Shown here: piece by piece, positions 9,595 to 19,684 of the stretch
Layout of the letters: the number at the start of each line of letters is the position of its first letter
Numbering within the stretch: the first letter of the stretch is position 1
Source of the DNA: Pseudomaricurvus alkylphenolicus
GTDB taxonomy: Bacteria > Pseudomonadota > Gammaproteobacteria > Pseudomonadales > Cellvibrionaceae
DNA: 64,000 nt
NCBI RefSeq assembly: GCF_011683955.1
Contig: NZ_JAAQPI010000002.1
Span: forward strand, 448,157 to 512,156
Reading direction: 5' to 3'
The notes under the pieces: model-generated
Databases searched by the model: none
What the model saw: the letters and a program-made list of their open reading frames with translations, nothing else
Told to the model about the DNA's origin: nothing
Translations under genes and position numbers: made by a program

Positions 9595-10617
9595 ATGAAC
9601 ATATTGATCTGTGATGACTCCGGGATGGCGCGCAAACAAATGATGCGGGCGCTGCCACCCCAACTGAGCTCCAACGTTCAATTTGCCGAGCACGGACAGC
9701 AGGCACTGGACATTCTGGAAGCCAGCAGTATTGATCTCTTGCTGCTGGACCTGACCATGCCGGTCATGGATGGCTACGAAACCCTTGCCCAGATCAGGGA
9801 CAGGGCTATCGAATGCATCACCATTGTGGTGTCGGGAGACATACAACCCGAGGCCCAGCAACGGGTTCTCTCTCTGGGAGCGCTGGCCTTCCACAAGAAG
9901 CCGGTGGACGGCGACCAGCTGGAAAAACTGCTGACCGATTACGGTTTATTGCAGCCCGCTGAAGCACAAGTTGCCGAAATCGAACCTCCACCGCCCGCTG
10001 TTACAGAAGCAGTCAGCCAGACCATCAGCCCCAAAGAGTGTCTGCGTGAGGTGTCAAACGTGGCCATGGGACAGGCAGCCGACAAATTGGCGAGACTGCT
10101 GAATGCCTTTATCAACCTGCCAATTCCCCGTGTAGATATTCTCAGTGCCGGTGAGCTTGCCATGACTTTGGAATCACTGGCAGGCGGCCAGCATTTGGCA
10201 GTTTCACAGGGTTTTGTCGGGCGTGGCCTGGCCGCGGAAGCCTTGCTCAGCACGGATCTTAAAGGGGTTGCCGGTCTTCAGAAATTGATGTCCGAACACA
10301 ATGCCAATACAGGCGACAGCGGAGTCGGGTCAATTCTCGATGCCGCCGCCGTGCTGACAGGCGCCTTCCTGACGGGTATCGGTGAAATTCTGGACCTGGA
10401 TTTCAGCCGCAGCCAGTCCGTGATTCTCTCTGCAGCCAATGTCTCTAACCAGGAATGGCGCGAGCGCGTAGCCAATACGGAAGACACACTGACCATTGAA
10501 ATCCCCTACCATTTTGAGGAAGGGGACTTTGTCTGCGACTTGCTGCTGCTCTTCCCGGGCAAGGCTGGGGATTACTTGCTGAATCGGGCCAGCTATTTGT
10601 CTGAGGGGGAATTCTGA
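9595..10617 (+). CDS. Response regulator with receiver and CheC-like phosphatase domains
   Basis: A 340-residue soluble protein. Residues 1-120 are a receiver domain with D7/D8, phospho-acceptor D52 (LLDLTMPVMDG) and the conserved Lys in FHKKPVD. Residues ~145-340 resemble CheC/CheX: ECLREVSNVAMGQAADKL fits the E-x2-N phosphatase signature, while the second copy (AAAVLTGAFLTGIGEIL) lacks the Asn. CheC-family proteins dephosphorylate CheY-type receivers. The ATG at 9595 directly begins the receiver fold and is preferred over a TTG at 9559. The stop is 2 bases before the GTG of the diguanylate cyclase gene, so the pair is one unit. Target receiver unknown. Confidence 0.85.
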   Translation: MNILICDDSGMARKQMMRALPPQLSSNVQFAEHGQQALDILEASSIDLLLLDLTMPVMDGYETLAQIRDRAIECITIVVSGDIQPEAQQRVLSLGALAFHKKPVDGDQLEKLLTDYGLLQPAEAQVAEIEPPPPAVTEAVSQTISPKECLREVSNVAMGQAADKLARLLNAFINLPIPRVDILSAGELAMTLESLAGGQHLAVSQGFVGRGLAAEALLSTDLKGVAGLQKLMSEHNANTGDSGVGSILDAAAVLTGAFLTGIGEILDLDFSRSQSVILSAANVSNQEWRERVANTEDTLTIEIPYHFEEGDFVCDLLLLFPGKAGDYLLNRASYLSEGEF

Positions 10618-10619
10618 TC

Positions 10620-11567
10620 GTGGATATGCGCGAAATCCACTGGCTGATGAACATGCTCACCAATATGGATGTGGGTATTGTTGTGTTCGATCGCCAGGGC
10701 CAAGTCATAGTGTGGAACCACTTTATGGAAAACCACTCCGGCATAAGTTCCACTGAAATCAAGGAACAGGGATCACTGTTCGATGTGTACCCCATCTTTA
10801 AGGAGCGCTGGCTGCAGAACAAGATAGACTCCGCCTTGTTATTGGACTGCGAGATGTTTGTCAGCTGGGAACAGGTGCCTCATCTTTTTGACTTTGCCGC
10901 CTATCGCCCCGTTACCGGTTCAGCCACCAAGATGTACCAGAACATCACCGTCAATGCCCTCAAGGACGCCAGTGGCGAAGCTTCTTATATTTCGATGATG
11001 GTGTACGATGTCAGCGACGTTGCGGTCAATAAGCAGGCTCTCGAAAAAATCAACCGCGAGCTGGAGCTGAGCAGTCGCACCGACAAGCTCACTGGATTGT
11101 TTAATCGCGGGTACTGGCAGGAAAAGCTCTCTGAAGCCGTGCAGCTGCACGCCCGCTATGAAACCGCTCACAGCCTGATTTTGTTTGATATCGACCACTT
11201 CAAGCGCGTCAACGACAGCTATGGGCACCAGGCCGGCGACGAGGTCATTCGGCAGGTAGCTGACAGCGCGGCCCAAAGCGCAAGGGTTATGGATGTCGTC
11301 GGTCGCTACGGTGGTGAAGAGTTTGGCATTATCCTGCCGGAAACTGATGCCGAAGGTGCTCGGGTTCTCGGCGAACGTTTGCGCCAGGAGGTTGAGACGC
11401 TGCAGATTCCCTTTGAAAGGGAACAGCTGACGGTGACAATCAGTCTCGGAATCGCCTCGCTCAATTCAAGTATGCTGGACGAAGACAAGTGGTTGCAGGC
11501 GGCTGACGAAGCCCTCTACCAGGCCAAGGAGCAGGGTCGCAATCAGGTAGTGGTGCATAAGGGGTAG
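10620..11567 (+). CDS. PAS-GGDEF diguanylate cyclase
   Basis: A 315-residue soluble protein with an N-terminal PAS domain (~10-125) and a GGDEF domain (~150-315). The active site GGEEF is at 231-235, and RVMD at 222-225 sits exactly five residues before it, the allosteric I-site for c-di-GMP product inhibition. Metal-binding DIDHFK is present, so it should be an active cyclase. The GTG at 10620 is preferred because GGGGGA lies 10 bases upstream; an ATG at 10626 is the alternative. It is coupled to the receiver-CheC gene upstream, suggesting phospho-signalling input to c-di-GMP output. Confidence 0.92.
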   Translation: MDMREIHWLMNMLTNMDVGIVVFDRQGQVIVWNHFMENHSGISSTEIKEQGSLFDVYPIFKERWLQNKIDSALLLDCEMFVSWEQVPHLFDFAAYRPVTGSATKMYQNITVNALKDASGEASYISMMVYDVSDVAVNKQALEKINRELELSSRTDKLTGLFNRGYWQEKLSEAVQLHARYETAHSLILFDIDHFKRVNDSYGHQAGDEVIRQVADSAAQSARVMDVVGRYGGEEFGIILPETDAEGARVLGERLRQEVETLQIPFEREQLTVTISLGIASLNSSMLDEDKWLQAADEALYQAKEQGRNQVVVHKG

Positions 11568-11582
11568 CCCTGACACAAATCA

Positions 11583-12602
11583 TCATGGCTCACCATTACT
11601 TTGCAACATCTGCAACGCACGCTTGATGGCTTTTAACCGACGCTTTTTGCGCGCCATCTGCGGGTCTTCCTCATCCAGAGCCGCCACCTCCTGCTTGAGC
11701 TCTTCGTAGTTGCTCTGCAATTCCTGTATTTGCTGTGCCCTCTCTGCTTTATCAAAGATCAGCTCTTCAGGGTCAACCCCGGAACTTCTTCCGGCAATCA
11801 TAAAGGAGCGTTCAGGAATCATGGCCGTGCTGACCTGACGTTGGTTCATAAACGAAGGCGACACAATTTCCACCCCTTGTTCGTGCAGTCGGTCCATCAT
11901 CTTTTTGTGCAATAGCGAGCGGCTCGACAGGATCTGTCGCACCTGCTGCAGAAACCCCGATACGCGATAGCTGATCGCGAAGTCTCCCAATGCCATCACG
12001 TGTACAAACGGTTCTTGCAATTCCGCGTCTGTCGCTGCCTGCAATAATAACGCCTCCACCAGTTGGTGATCGACGTCATAACCGAGACTGATCTCAGCCG
12101 AAACAATGGTCCCATCGGCGTGAACCACCTTGACCGGGTTCGTCGCCAAATAGAGGTTGGGCAGGGTCAGTAAGTTGCGATCTTCCATTTGGATTTCGGT
12201 GTGAAACAGGTCCTGCTCGGTAACACGCCCAAAGTGATCACCGACACGTATAAAGTCGCCGGGAGAGAAGTTCTTCAAGGAACGCAACATGAATCCAGCC
12301 ATGGCATTGGCGGCAATCGTGGGAGAAGACAGCGTTACAATCGCCGTCAACAACAGACCCAGTACCGTCAGCAATTGCCCGCGCACGGAATTTTCGAGTG
12401 GAAGGGTTAAGGGAAGCCCCACCAGAGTCGCCAGAATGACGGCAGCCACCACCAACTGATCCCGAAATCGTTGACCGTGTACCGAGGCTTTTGATCGCCT
12501 TCCCAACCAATGTAAGGCCAACACCGCTGCCGTTAACAGCGCCAGACTTGGCACCAGTGCCGGCATCACCTGCACCACCCCCTGCCACATGGATTCCAAC
12601 AC
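11583..12602 (-). CDS. MscS-family mechanosensitive channel
   Basis: A 339-residue inner-membrane protein with three hydrophobic segments (about 12-32, 50-67 and 77-93), the pore helix region and the MscS beta domain (GDFIRVGDHFGRVTE...). A C-terminal coiled coil of about 60 charged residues (LQSNYEELKQEVAALDEE...) is not in E. coli MscS. It should release small solutes on hypo-osmotic shock. Start is GTG at 12602 (GGGA six bases upstream); ATG at 12590 is possible. It is convergent with the diguanylate cyclase gene and divergent from ubiD. Confidence 0.88.
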   Translation of the reverse strand: MLESMWQGVVQVMPALVPSLALLTAAVLALHWLGRRSKASVHGQRFRDQLVVAAVILATLVGLPLTLPLENSVRGQLLTVLGLLLTAIVTLSSPTIAANAMAGFMLRSLKNFSPGDFIRVGDHFGRVTEQDLFHTEIQMEDRNLLTLPNLYLATNPVKVVHADGTIVSAEISLGYDVDHQLVEALLLQAATDAELQEPFVHVMALGDFAISYRVSGFLQQVRQILSSRSLLHKKMMDRLHEQGVEIVSPSFMNQRQVSTAMIPERSFMIAGRSSGVDPEELIFDKAERAQQIQELQSNYEELKQEVAALDEEDPQMARKKRRLKAIKRALQMLQSNGEP

Positions 12603-12674
12603 GCCGATTCCCTACAATAACCGCCTGTCTGACAACCATAACGCCTAATGGCTCGAACACCAAGGCAACACCCT

Positions 12675-14144
12675 ATGAAATACTCCGACCTGCGGGACTT
12701 TATCAAGCTGCTGGAAAAACGCGGTCAACTCAAGCGTGTCAAAGCGGCGGTGGATCCGAATCTGGAAATGACCGAAATTTGCGATCGTACGCTGCGAGCA
12801 GGGGGCCCCGCACTGCTGTTCGAAAATCCGGTGGGCCACGATACCCCAGTGCTCGCCAACCTGTTTGGGACACCGGAGCGAGTGGCATTGGGTATGGGCC
12901 AGGAATCGGTTGCCGCCCTGCGTGAAGTGGGTCAGCTATTGGCGTTCCTCAAGGAACCGGAACCGCCAAAAGGTTTGCGTGACGCCTGGCAGAAGATGCC
13001 CATCTTCAAACAGGTATTGAACATGGGGCCCAAGGTTGTGAACAAGGCCCCGTGCCAACAGGTGGAGATTGACGCCGCCGATGTGGACCTGTACCGCCTC
13101 CCGATCCAAACCTGCTGGCCCGGCGACGCCGCTCCACTGGTTACCTGGCCTCTGGTGATCACCCGTGGCCCCAATAAAGAGCGGCAAAACCTGGGTATCT
13201 ATCGCATGCAATTGATCGGCAAGAATCGTTTGATCATGCGCTGGCTTTCCCACCGGGGCGGCGCCCTGGATTTCAGGGAATGGCAGCAGCAACATCCCGG
13301 AGAACCCTATCCGGTTTCTGTGGCATTGGGTGCGGATCCTGCTACCATTCTCGGTGCAGTGACGCCGGTACCCGATACTTTAAGCGAATACGCCTTTGCC
13401 GGGCTACTGAGAGGCGACAAGACCGAAGTCATCAAAAGCCGCACCAATGACTTGCAGGTTCCGGCCTCGGCGGAGTTTGTGCTGGAAGGGTTTATATACC
13501 CGGACGACATGGCCGACGAAGGTCCATTTGGTGATCACACGGGCTACTACAACGAAGTCGATCGCTTCCCGGTCTTTACGGTAGAAAAAATCACCCATCG
13601 TCGCGATCCCATCTACCACAGTACTTATACGGGTCGTCCACCGGATGAACCGGCGGTTCTGGGTGTCGCACTTAACGAAGTGTTCGTCCCCATTCTGCAG
13701 AAGCAGTTTCCCGAAATTGTCGACTTTTATCTGCCACCGGAGGGCTGCTCCTATCGCCTGGCAGTGGTGACCATGAAAAAGCAGTACCCCGGCCACGCCA
13801 AACGGGTGATGATGGGGGTTTGGTCATTCCTGCGACAGTTTATGTACACCAAATTCGTGATAGTTACGGACGACGATGTTAACGCCAGAGATTGGAACGA
13901 TGTGATCTGGGCGATTACCACCCGAATGGACCCCATCCGCGATACGACGCTGGTCGACAATACCCCTATCGACTATCTGGATTTCGCCTCGCCGGTCTCG
14001 GGGTTGGGTTCGAAAATGGGGCTGGATGCCACCAATAAATGGCCCGGCGAAACAGAACGGGAGTGGGGCGAACCCATTGTCATGAGCCCCGAGGTCAAGC
14101 AAAGGGTGGACGATATCTGGGACAGTTTGGGCATTGACCCATAA
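12675..14144 (+). CDS. ubiD: 4-hydroxy-3-polyprenylbenzoate decarboxylase UbiD
   Basis: A 489-residue prenylated-FMN-dependent decarboxylase that removes the carboxyl group in ubiquinone biosynthesis. The family hallmarks are present: [11 protein letters not shown], the metal/cofactor-binding region around RNLGIYRMQ, and [16 protein letters not shown]-like central segment. The ATG at 12675 ([10 protein letters not shown]) is the family start; the frame opens earlier at 12648. The gene ends 3 bases from the convergent dgkA. Its flavin prenyltransferase partner UbiX is not in the window. Confidence 0.97.
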   Translation: MKYSDLRDFIKLLEKRGQLKRVKAAVDPNLEMTEICDRTLRAGGPALLFENPVGHDTPVLANLFGTPERVALGMGQESVAALREVGQLLAFLKEPEPPKGLRDAWQKMPIFKQVLNMGPKVVNKAPCQQVEIDAADVDLYRLPIQTCWPGDAAPLVTWPLVITRGPNKERQNLGIYRMQLIGKNRLIMRWLSHRGGALDFREWQQQHPGEPYPVSVALGADPATILGAVTPVPDTLSEYAFAGLLRGDKTEVIKSRTNDLQVPASAEFVLEGFIYPDDMADEGPFGDHTGYYNEVDRFPVFTVEKITHRRDPIYHSTYTGRPPDEPAVLGVALNEVFVPILQKQFPEIVDFYLPPEGCSYRLAVVTMKKQYPGHAKRVMMGVWSFLRQFMYTKFVIVTDDDVNARDWNDVIWAITTRMDPIRDTTLVDNTPIDYLDFASPVSGLGSKMGLDATNKWPGETEREWGEPIVMSPEVKQRVDDIWDSLGIDP

Positions 14145-14147
14145 ACC

Positions 14148-14558
14148 TCAACTCAGCAGGTGACTGAAGCGCTCGAACAGGATCACACCCCACACATACA
14201 GCGTTAGCAACAGGCTTACCAGAACAGCGGCAGAGCCGAGGTCTTTGGCCCGGCCGCTGAGCTCATGGTGGTCGGTGCCAATGCGATCAATTGCGGCCTC
14301 TACCGCGCTGTTCAGCAATTCAACAATAATCACCAGTGCCAGACAGGCAATCATGGCAATGCGTTCCAGCTGTGACACATCCAGCCACAGTGCCAGCGGC
14401 AGGAGTATCGCTCCGAGTGTGATCTCCTGGCGAAAGGCAGCCTCATTTTTCCAGGCCATGGCAAAGCCATTGAGAGAATAGCCAAAGGCATTGATGACCC
14501 GGCGTATGCCGCGCTTGCCTTTTAACTCACTGGCATCCATTGGAATGTCCTCATCCAT
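14148..14558 (-). CDS. dgkA: Diacylglycerol kinase DgkA
   Basis: A 136-residue trimeric inner-membrane enzyme that phosphorylates diacylglycerol to recycle it into phospholipid. Three TM helices follow an amphipathic N-terminus; the signature VELLNSAVEAAIDRIG and ELSGRAKDLGSAAV are intact. The start at 14558 is fixed by GGAGG six bases upstream; it overlaps the hemY stop by 8 bases. Translational coupling to hemY places it at the end of the hem run. Confidence 0.96.
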   Translation of the reverse strand: MDEDIPMDASELKGKRGIRRVINAFGYSLNGFAMAWKNEAAFRQEITLGAILLPLALWLDVSQLERIAMIACLALVIIVELLNSAVEAAIDRIGTDHHELSGRAKDLGSAAVLVSLLLTLYVWGVILFERFSHLLS

Positions 14559-15777
14559 TTCGAACCTCCGGCATCGGCAAATCCGGCAGGTGATCGGCCG
14601 TGAGCAGCAAGCCCTGCTGGTAGTATTCGGTGCTGCGTTTATGTTCACCCAGATGTGCCAGCAATCGCGCCATTTCCGCAAATGCCTCCGGTGATCCCTG
14701 GATTTTCAGGCTGCTTTCGAAATAGTCCCTGGCTTTGCCCCAGAGCTGGTTGCGCATGCACAGGCGTCCTAGAGTCAACAACAGTTCCGCATTGCCCGGC
14801 CGCTCCTTGAGCCAGCCTTCAGCCGTGAGCAGCTGGCGCTGTACATCGGCACCCTTGAGCAAGCCGTAATAGAGCACCAATTGACTGTTCCACTGCTTCT
14901 GCAATACTTTGCGCAAAGTGCTTTCAGCATTGATGGCTGCCTTTTCAGCCTCCAGCAGTTTTACGTATATCAGTACCACCTCCGGGGACTGGCGCCAGTT
15001 TTTGGGGACTTTTTGCCAGGCGCTCTCGATGGCGTCCGCGCTAAAGTCCTGTTGTCCGGCCTGTTGCAACTGTCGGATATAAACCAAACGCGACAACCGC
15101 TCTAACTCGTGCTCATCCACCACATTCTGCCGCTTTAACTGTGGCAGAATTTTTTCCAGGCCCTGCCAATCCTGCAATTGTTCCAGCACCTGACGCAGCA
15201 GATCCAGCACCACGGGATGCTTTGGTGACAGCTTGCGTGCGCGTTCCAGGGTCGCGGCACACTGTTCATATTTTTTTGCCAGCAGCTGCATACGTGCCTG
15301 AGTCAAGGCTACCGCGAGGCCGGCATTAGGGTTTTCCTCTTCTGCCTTGGCCAGCATACTATTGGCCTGTTGCTCGTCGCCGAGTTCGTAGGCACTGCGA
15401 GCTGCCCCCAGATAATTCACCAGGGGTGCGCTGGAGACCGGCGCCGATCGGGTTAGCAGCCTGAGCGCCTGGCGCCAATTGCCCTCGATAAAGTAAATCA
15501 GCCCGGCGGCCGTCTGGCGCTGTCCCCGAACTTCTGCGCCCACAAATACTTTCTGCAGCTGGTTGCCAATGCCGCGAAAGCCTCCCCGCAATAACCACAA
15601 GCCGAACCAGATCAAAAATACCGTCAGCGCCAGCATGATCAGGGCAAACCAGACACTGGTTTCCCAGGAGTGATGCCCGATCACAATCAGTAAATAGCTG
15701 GGCTGGTTCAACATCCATTGGTACAACACATTGCCCCCGAACAGGGCGAGAACCAGAGCAAAGAACAGCCACTTCAC
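14551..15777 (-). CDS. hemY: HemY, TPR protein of the heme cluster
   Basis: A 408-residue inner-membrane protein with two N-terminal TM helices (about residues 1-20 and 38-60) and a C-terminal TPR-rich domain facing the periplasm or cytoplasm. It is the proteobacterial HemY of the hemCDXY operon, not protoporphyrinogen oxidase; exact role is uncertain. GTG at 15777 is chosen: GGAGGG lies seven bases upstream and it starts one base after the hemX stop. The frame opens earlier at 15840 but that is inside hemX. Confidence 0.93.
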   Translation of the reverse strand: MKWLFFALVLALFGGNVLYQWMLNQPSYLLIVIGHHSWETSVWFALIMLALTVFLIWFGLWLLRGGFRGIGNQLQKVFVGAEVRGQRQTAAGLIYFIEGNWRQALRLLTRSAPVSSAPLVNYLGAARSAYELGDEQQANSMLAKAEEENPNAGLAVALTQARMQLLAKKYEQCAATLERARKLSPKHPVVLDLLRQVLEQLQDWQGLEKILPQLKRQNVVDEHELERLSRLVYIRQLQQAGQQDFSADAIESAWQKVPKNWRQSPEVVLIYVKLLEAEKAAINAESTLRKVLQKQWNSQLVLYYGLLKGADVQRQLLTAEGWLKERPGNAELLLTLGRLCMRNQLWGKARDYFESSLKIQGSPEAFAEMARLLAHLGEHKRSTEYYQQGLLLTADHLPDLPMPEVRNG

Positions 15778-15778
15778 C

Positions 15779-16957
15779 TTACTGCCCTCCCTCATCGGTG
15801 CCGGGCTCTTCGCGCAGCTGAGGCTGACCGGCGGTGGCATCCAGCAGGTGCAGCCGTTCTATGTATTCTTGCAAAGCACTGAGTGAACCACCAAGACTAG
15901 GCAGGTCGGTGCGAACGGCTTGACCGGATAGTTGCTGCAGCTCATTGGCAATCGTTTGCGCCCGCGATTGCATAGGGAAGAACTGACGCAATGTTGAGAC
16001 AGCCTGCTCCAGGCTGTGTCGATAGATGGATGATTCCTCTCTCAACAATGCCAACTGAGCCTGCTCCAGCTTGAAGCGAAGGTTCTGGCGCAGATAACTG
16101 CCGCCATCGGGAGGCAGCAGAGGCGGCAGTGGTTTGTCATGGCGGCGGTATTGCACCTGGCTGGCAAAGCGATCCATAGCCGAGAAGAAGTGGCTTTTGA
16201 GGTTTGGCCAGAAGCCTTCTGGTGCAGGGGCTGCAGCATCGCTGACAGATTCCTGCAAGGGTCTTTGGTAGCGTGGCGTTTGAGGCAACTGCATAATCTG
16301 TTCGGAGAGGGCATCAATCTGTAAATAGAGACCGCTGCGATCAATAGCTGGCGCCAACTTCAGCGCAGCGATATCCCGCGCCAGCTTGTCACGTACAGGA
16401 AACAGTTCGTCGTCATCCATCTCCACCAGTATTTTGTCCGCCGCCTGCAACAGAGCGAGAGCACCGCTGGGTCCGCGCTCCATCAATAGTCTCTGGCTGG
16501 CCAGACGCAAGAGATATTCCGCCTCCGCCAACAGCCAGTCTTCGCGGCTGGTTGTCGCCAGGCTGCGCAGCCGGCGGCTGTGTTGTTGCAGGCGCTGGTC
16601 CAGCCCCTGAAGGCCATTCTGCCAATCTTGTACCTGACTGCGTTGCTGTTGGGCAACCTCCTGCAATTGACTGCGCGCCTGTGTGAGTTGTTGTTGTTGT
16701 TGCTGCAGTGATGAACGCCAGGCCTGTTGCTGCTGAGTTTGTTGTTGTAGCCAGTTCCACCCCAGATAACCGGTGCCTGTCATCGCCAGCAACATAACAA
16801 CCACCAGTGCCACCAGCCACAGCGGTGCACGGCTCGTCGCTGTTTTATCCTGTTTGGGCTCAGATGCCTCCGAATCCTTGATGGGTTCCGCAATATCTGC
16901 AACGGCCACCCCGGATACATCTTCGACTTGCTCGTCGGAATTGCGCTCTTCGCTCAT
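15779..16957 (-). CDS. hemX: HemX, membrane protein of the heme cluster
   Basis: A 392-residue protein with an acidic N-terminus (1-40), one TM helix (about 45-70), then a glutamine-rich coiled coil (about 72-130) and a conserved periplasmic HemX domain. It is often annotated as uroporphyrinogen-III methyltransferase, but no SAM-binding motif is visible, so that label should not be trusted. It lies between hemD and hemY in the heme operon. Confidence 0.92.
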   Translation of the reverse strand: MSEERNSDEQVEDVSGVAVADIAEPIKDSEASEPKQDKTATSRAPLWLVALVVVMLLAMTGTGYLGWNWLQQQTQQQQAWRSSLQQQQQQLTQARSQLQEVAQQQRSQVQDWQNGLQGLDQRLQQHSRRLRSLATTSREDWLLAEAEYLLRLASQRLLMERGPSGALALLQAADKILVEMDDDELFPVRDKLARDIAALKLAPAIDRSGLYLQIDALSEQIMQLPQTPRYQRPLQESVSDAAAPAPEGFWPNLKSHFFSAMDRFASQVQYRRHDKPLPPLLPPDGGSYLRQNLRFKLEQAQLALLREESSIYRHSLEQAVSTLRQFFPMQSRAQTIANELQQLSGQAVRTDLPSLGGSLSALQEYIERLHLLDATAGQPQLREEPGTDEGGQ

Positions 16958-16990
16958 GATGTTGTTGGTATTCCTTGTAATGATTCCGCG

Positions 16991-17830
16991 TTATCCACAT
17001 GTCTGCTGTTGTCGCCAAACCAGCAGTTGTTCCAGCATAGTCTGGTCAGCGGCGCTCTCGGCCACCAGCAGAGTGTTAAAATCTTTTTCCCTGGCCAGCC
17101 TGGCTACGCGTTCTCCTGGCAGCAACACGGGGAGATTGCGCCAGTCACCTTGACCCAGTTCGGCAATGACCCGATCCCAGTTCAGCAGGCCTTCACCACT
17201 GTGCACCGCCACCACGTCAGTGGACCGCCCCCAACGCCCTTTAAGCAGCTCAGAAACAACCCCTTGGGGGAAGCAACGGCGATAAAGCTCGCAGTAATCA
17301 ACTTTGGCGCCCCGTTGCTGCAATGTGTCTCCCAGCAAGGTTCGCCCTCCCTGACCCCGGAGTATCATAACCCGTTGACCGGCCAATGCTTGCAGAGTCG
17401 GCTGTGCCAGCAACGCCTCACTGTTCATACTGCCACCGGGCTCGGCTACCTCCAGGCCCCGCGCCTCTATGACCTTGAGAGCCTTTATCGCCTTTGCCGT
17501 AGCTCCACCCACTGCGTGCAAATGTGGGCCTGGTCCCGCAGGCCAATAGCGCTGCAGCCAGGGCTCAGCATGACGAACCGCATTTTGGCTGACAAAGATC
17601 AAGTGCTGGTAACTGCTCAGGCTTTGCATCCGGAAGCCAATAGTCTTCCAGGCCTCTGTATCCTGCTCAGTGATGGGTTCAATCTGTATTAATGCCGCCC
17701 TTAAGGTGGTGGCCCCCGATTGCCTCAAACACTGATCCCACTTTTCCGCCTGCGCATCCGGTCGCGTATTCAATACCCGAACACCGCTCAAAGGGGAGCT
17801 GTCTCCCTCATTCACGGGGTTGATCACCAT
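16991..17830 (-). CDS. hemD: Uroporphyrinogen-III synthase HemD
   Basis: A 279-residue cytoplasmic enzyme that closes hydroxymethylbilane with D-ring inversion to uroporphyrinogen III. The family is poorly conserved; supporting features are the start [26 protein letters not shown] and the Tyr-rich CELYRRCFP segment, plus position directly after hemC. It overlaps the hemC 3' end by 23 bases, so the two are translationally linked. Confidence 0.93.
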   Translation of the reverse strand: MVINPVNEGDSSPLSGVRVLNTRPDAQAEKWDQCLRQSGATTLRAALIQIEPITEQDTEAWKTIGFRMQSLSSYQHLIFVSQNAVRHAEPWLQRYWPAGPGPHLHAVGGATAKAIKALKVIEARGLEVAEPGGSMNSEALLAQPTLQALAGQRVMILRGQGGRTLLGDTLQQRGAKVDYCELYRRCFPQGVVSELLKGRWGRSTDVVAVHSGEGLLNWDRVIAELGQGDWRNLPVLLPGERVARLAREKDFNTLLVAESAADQTMLEQLLVWRQQQTCG

Positions 17831-18758
17831 AGACTTCTGACAGGATGTCTCCGGCCCCCGCCTTCAATAGCCGTTCGGCCAGCTCTGTCCCCAAGCGTTC
17901 GGCATCGGCAACCGGACCGCGAACGTCGTCCTCCAGCATCACACTGCCATCGGGTTTACCCACCAGCCCCCGCAGCCAGAGCTGGTCGCCTTCGTGAACC
18001 GCGTAGCCACCGATCGGCACCTGGCATCCACCTTCAAGACGGCGGTTCATGGCCCGTTCGGCCAAGACCTGTTGTGCCGTGGTTTGGCAGTGCAACGGCT
18101 GCAACAACGCCAGCACCTCTTCATCATTGCTACGGGTTTCGATACCCACCGCTCCCTGACCACCGGCGGGCAAACTGAATTCCGGAGCAATACGCTCACG
18201 AATGCGATCGGCCATCTCCAGTCTCAACAATCCGGCGGTGGCCAGAATAATCGCGTCGTAATCGCCATCGTCGAGTTTCTGCAAACGGGTGTTGACGTTG
18301 CCTCGCAGAAATTTCACCTGCAGATCAGGTCGTTTGGCCAACAACTGGCATTGACGACGCAGACTGGAGGTTCCGACGACACTGCCGGCTGGCAACGCCG
18401 CAAGCGTCTCAAAGCGGTTGGAAACGAAGGCATCGCGCGGGTCTTCTCGCGGGCAGATCACCGCCAATCCCAGCCCCTGGGGAAACTCCATGGGAACATC
18501 TTTCATCGAGTGCACGGCGATATCGGCTTCGTCGCTGAGCAACGCGTGCTCGAGCTCTTTGACAAACAGCCCTTTGCCTCCCACCTTGGCGAGTGGCACA
18601 TCAAGGATTTTGTCGCCACGGCTGGTCATGGGAACCAGCTCTACCGTGAGCTGCGGATGGTGACGCTCCAGCTCAGCCTTCACGTATTCAGCCTGCCACA
18701 GTGCGAGTGCGCTTTTGCGGGTGGCGATTCTCAGGGGGCGGGTAGGGCGTATGGTCAT
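17808..18758 (-). CDS. hemC: Hydroxymethylbilane synthase HemC
   Basis: A 316-residue cytoplasmic enzyme that polymerises four porphobilinogens on a dipyrromethane cofactor. The cofactor-binding cysteine is C245 in EGGCQVPIG; the N-terminal [13 protein letters not shown] and SSLRRQCQL motifs are present. First gene of hemC-hemD-hemX-hemY-dgkA on the minus strand. It lies 168 bases after algR; a separate promoter may lie in that gap. Confidence 0.98.
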   Translation of the reverse strand: MTIRPTRPLRIATRKSALALWQAEYVKAELERHHPQLTVELVPMTSRGDKILDVPLAKVGGKGLFVKELEHALLSDEADIAVHSMKDVPMEFPQGLGLAVICPREDPRDAFVSNRFETLAALPAGSVVGTSSLRRQCQLLAKRPDLQVKFLRGNVNTRLQKLDDGDYDAIILATAGLLRLEMADRIRERIAPEFSLPAGGQGAVGIETRSNDEEVLALLQPLHCQTTAQQVLAERAMNRRLEGGCQVPIGGYAVHEGDQLWLRGLVGKPDGSVMLEDDVRGPVADAERLGTELAERLLKAGAGDILSEVYGDQPRE

Positions 18759-18809
18759 GTCGCGGGGCTCAGATTCCGGGGGGTTGGCAGGGTGTGCATT
18801 TGAAGCGGC

Positions 18810-18815
18810 ATAATA
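18810..18815 (-). promoter_or_regulatory. Possible extended -10 element before hemC
   Basis: On the minus strand TGGTATTAT reads as an extended -10 (TG-N-TATTAT) about 50 bases upstream of the hemC ATG. No good -35 is visible. It would let hemCDXY be transcribed apart from algZR. Confidence 0.35.
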
Positions 18816-18926
18816 CCAAAGCTACCGTTCAACATCTCCTATCGCTTGGTCTTATCTTCCACAGCAGGCTTTTTCGGGCGCCGCGGCGGCTTTGATAAAC
18901 TGTTGAAAACCAACCGCAGGGCACCT

Positions 18927-19661
18927 CTAAGGGGCAGCTGCGCCCGTCAACAATTGACGCAGGGCGGCGACATGGCGGCGACTGACCACCGGTCGCTGTT
19001 GCGTGCCTGTCAGGCGCAGGACAAATTGTCCATTGGCACCTTTCTCCATGGCCTCGATCCGGTTCAACGCGACCAGTGCGTTGCGATGAACTCTTACAAA
19101 GCGCTCGCCCAGCGATTGTTCCAGTTCTTTAAGGGTATCGTCGATCAGCGTCTCTCCCTCACGGTGATAGACGGTGACGTACTTGTGGTCAGCGGCAAAA
19201 AAGTGGATTTGCTCGATCGGGATTAATTCCACGCCGCGGCGAGTGCGCGCACTGATATGGGGTCGACCTTCACTGCCTTGATTCAGCGTTTGGCGCTGTG
19301 CCTTGTTGAGATTACAGGCTTGCTGCATTGCGGCGAGCAACTTTTCCTTGCGTACGGGCTTCAGCAGATAGTCGACGGCATTGACACCAAAGGCCTCCAG
19401 TGCGTGCTGCTCATAAGCCGTACAGAAGATCACCGCTGGAGGATCTTCCAAATCCACCAATTGTTGTGCCGCCAACAGACCACTTTCACCGGGCATATGT
19501 ATATCCAGCAGTACGATATCCGGGTCATGCTCCATGACCGCCGCCATAACCCGGTCGCCACTGGAAACTTCTGCCACCACCCGAAAGTCAGGCTCATCGG
19601 CCAACATCCGCTTTAGCCGGTCTCTGGCAAGGGGCTCATCGTCTACGATCACCACATCCAT
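18927..19661 (-). CDS. algR: LytTR response regulator, AlgR-like
   Basis: A 244-residue transcription factor. The receiver domain has D7/D8 and phospho-acceptor D53 (LLDIHMPGESG) and Lys in LLKPVRK; the C-terminal LytTR DNA-binding domain (about 140-240) includes IHFFAADHKYV and FVRVHRNALVAL. In Pseudomonas AlgR controls type IV pili, alginate and other traits. The position between algZ and hemC, with argH divergent, is the Pseudomonas order, which supports the symbol. Confidence 0.9.
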   Translation of the reverse strand: MDVVIVDDEPLARDRLKRMLADEPDFRVVAEVSSGDRVMAAVMEHDPDIVLLDIHMPGESGLLAAQQLVDLEDPPAVIFCTAYEQHALEAFGVNAVDYLLKPVRKEKLLAAMQQACNLNKAQRQTLNQGSEGRPHISARTRRGVELIPIEQIHFFAADHKYVTVYHREGETLIDDTLKELEQSLGERFVRVHRNALVALNRIEAMEKGANGQFVLRLTGTQQRPVVSRRHVAALRQLLTGAAAP

Positions 19662-19684
19662 AGCATCATCCTTTTGCAGCCGTA

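Noticed and set aside
15779-16957. HemX as a uroporphyrinogen-III methyltransferase.
   Set aside because: The common database name, but no SAM-binding motif is present; only TM, coiled coil and HemX domain are seen.
17994-18803. 269-codon antisense ORF over hemC.
   Set aside because: A shadow of hemC; sequence shows no family features.
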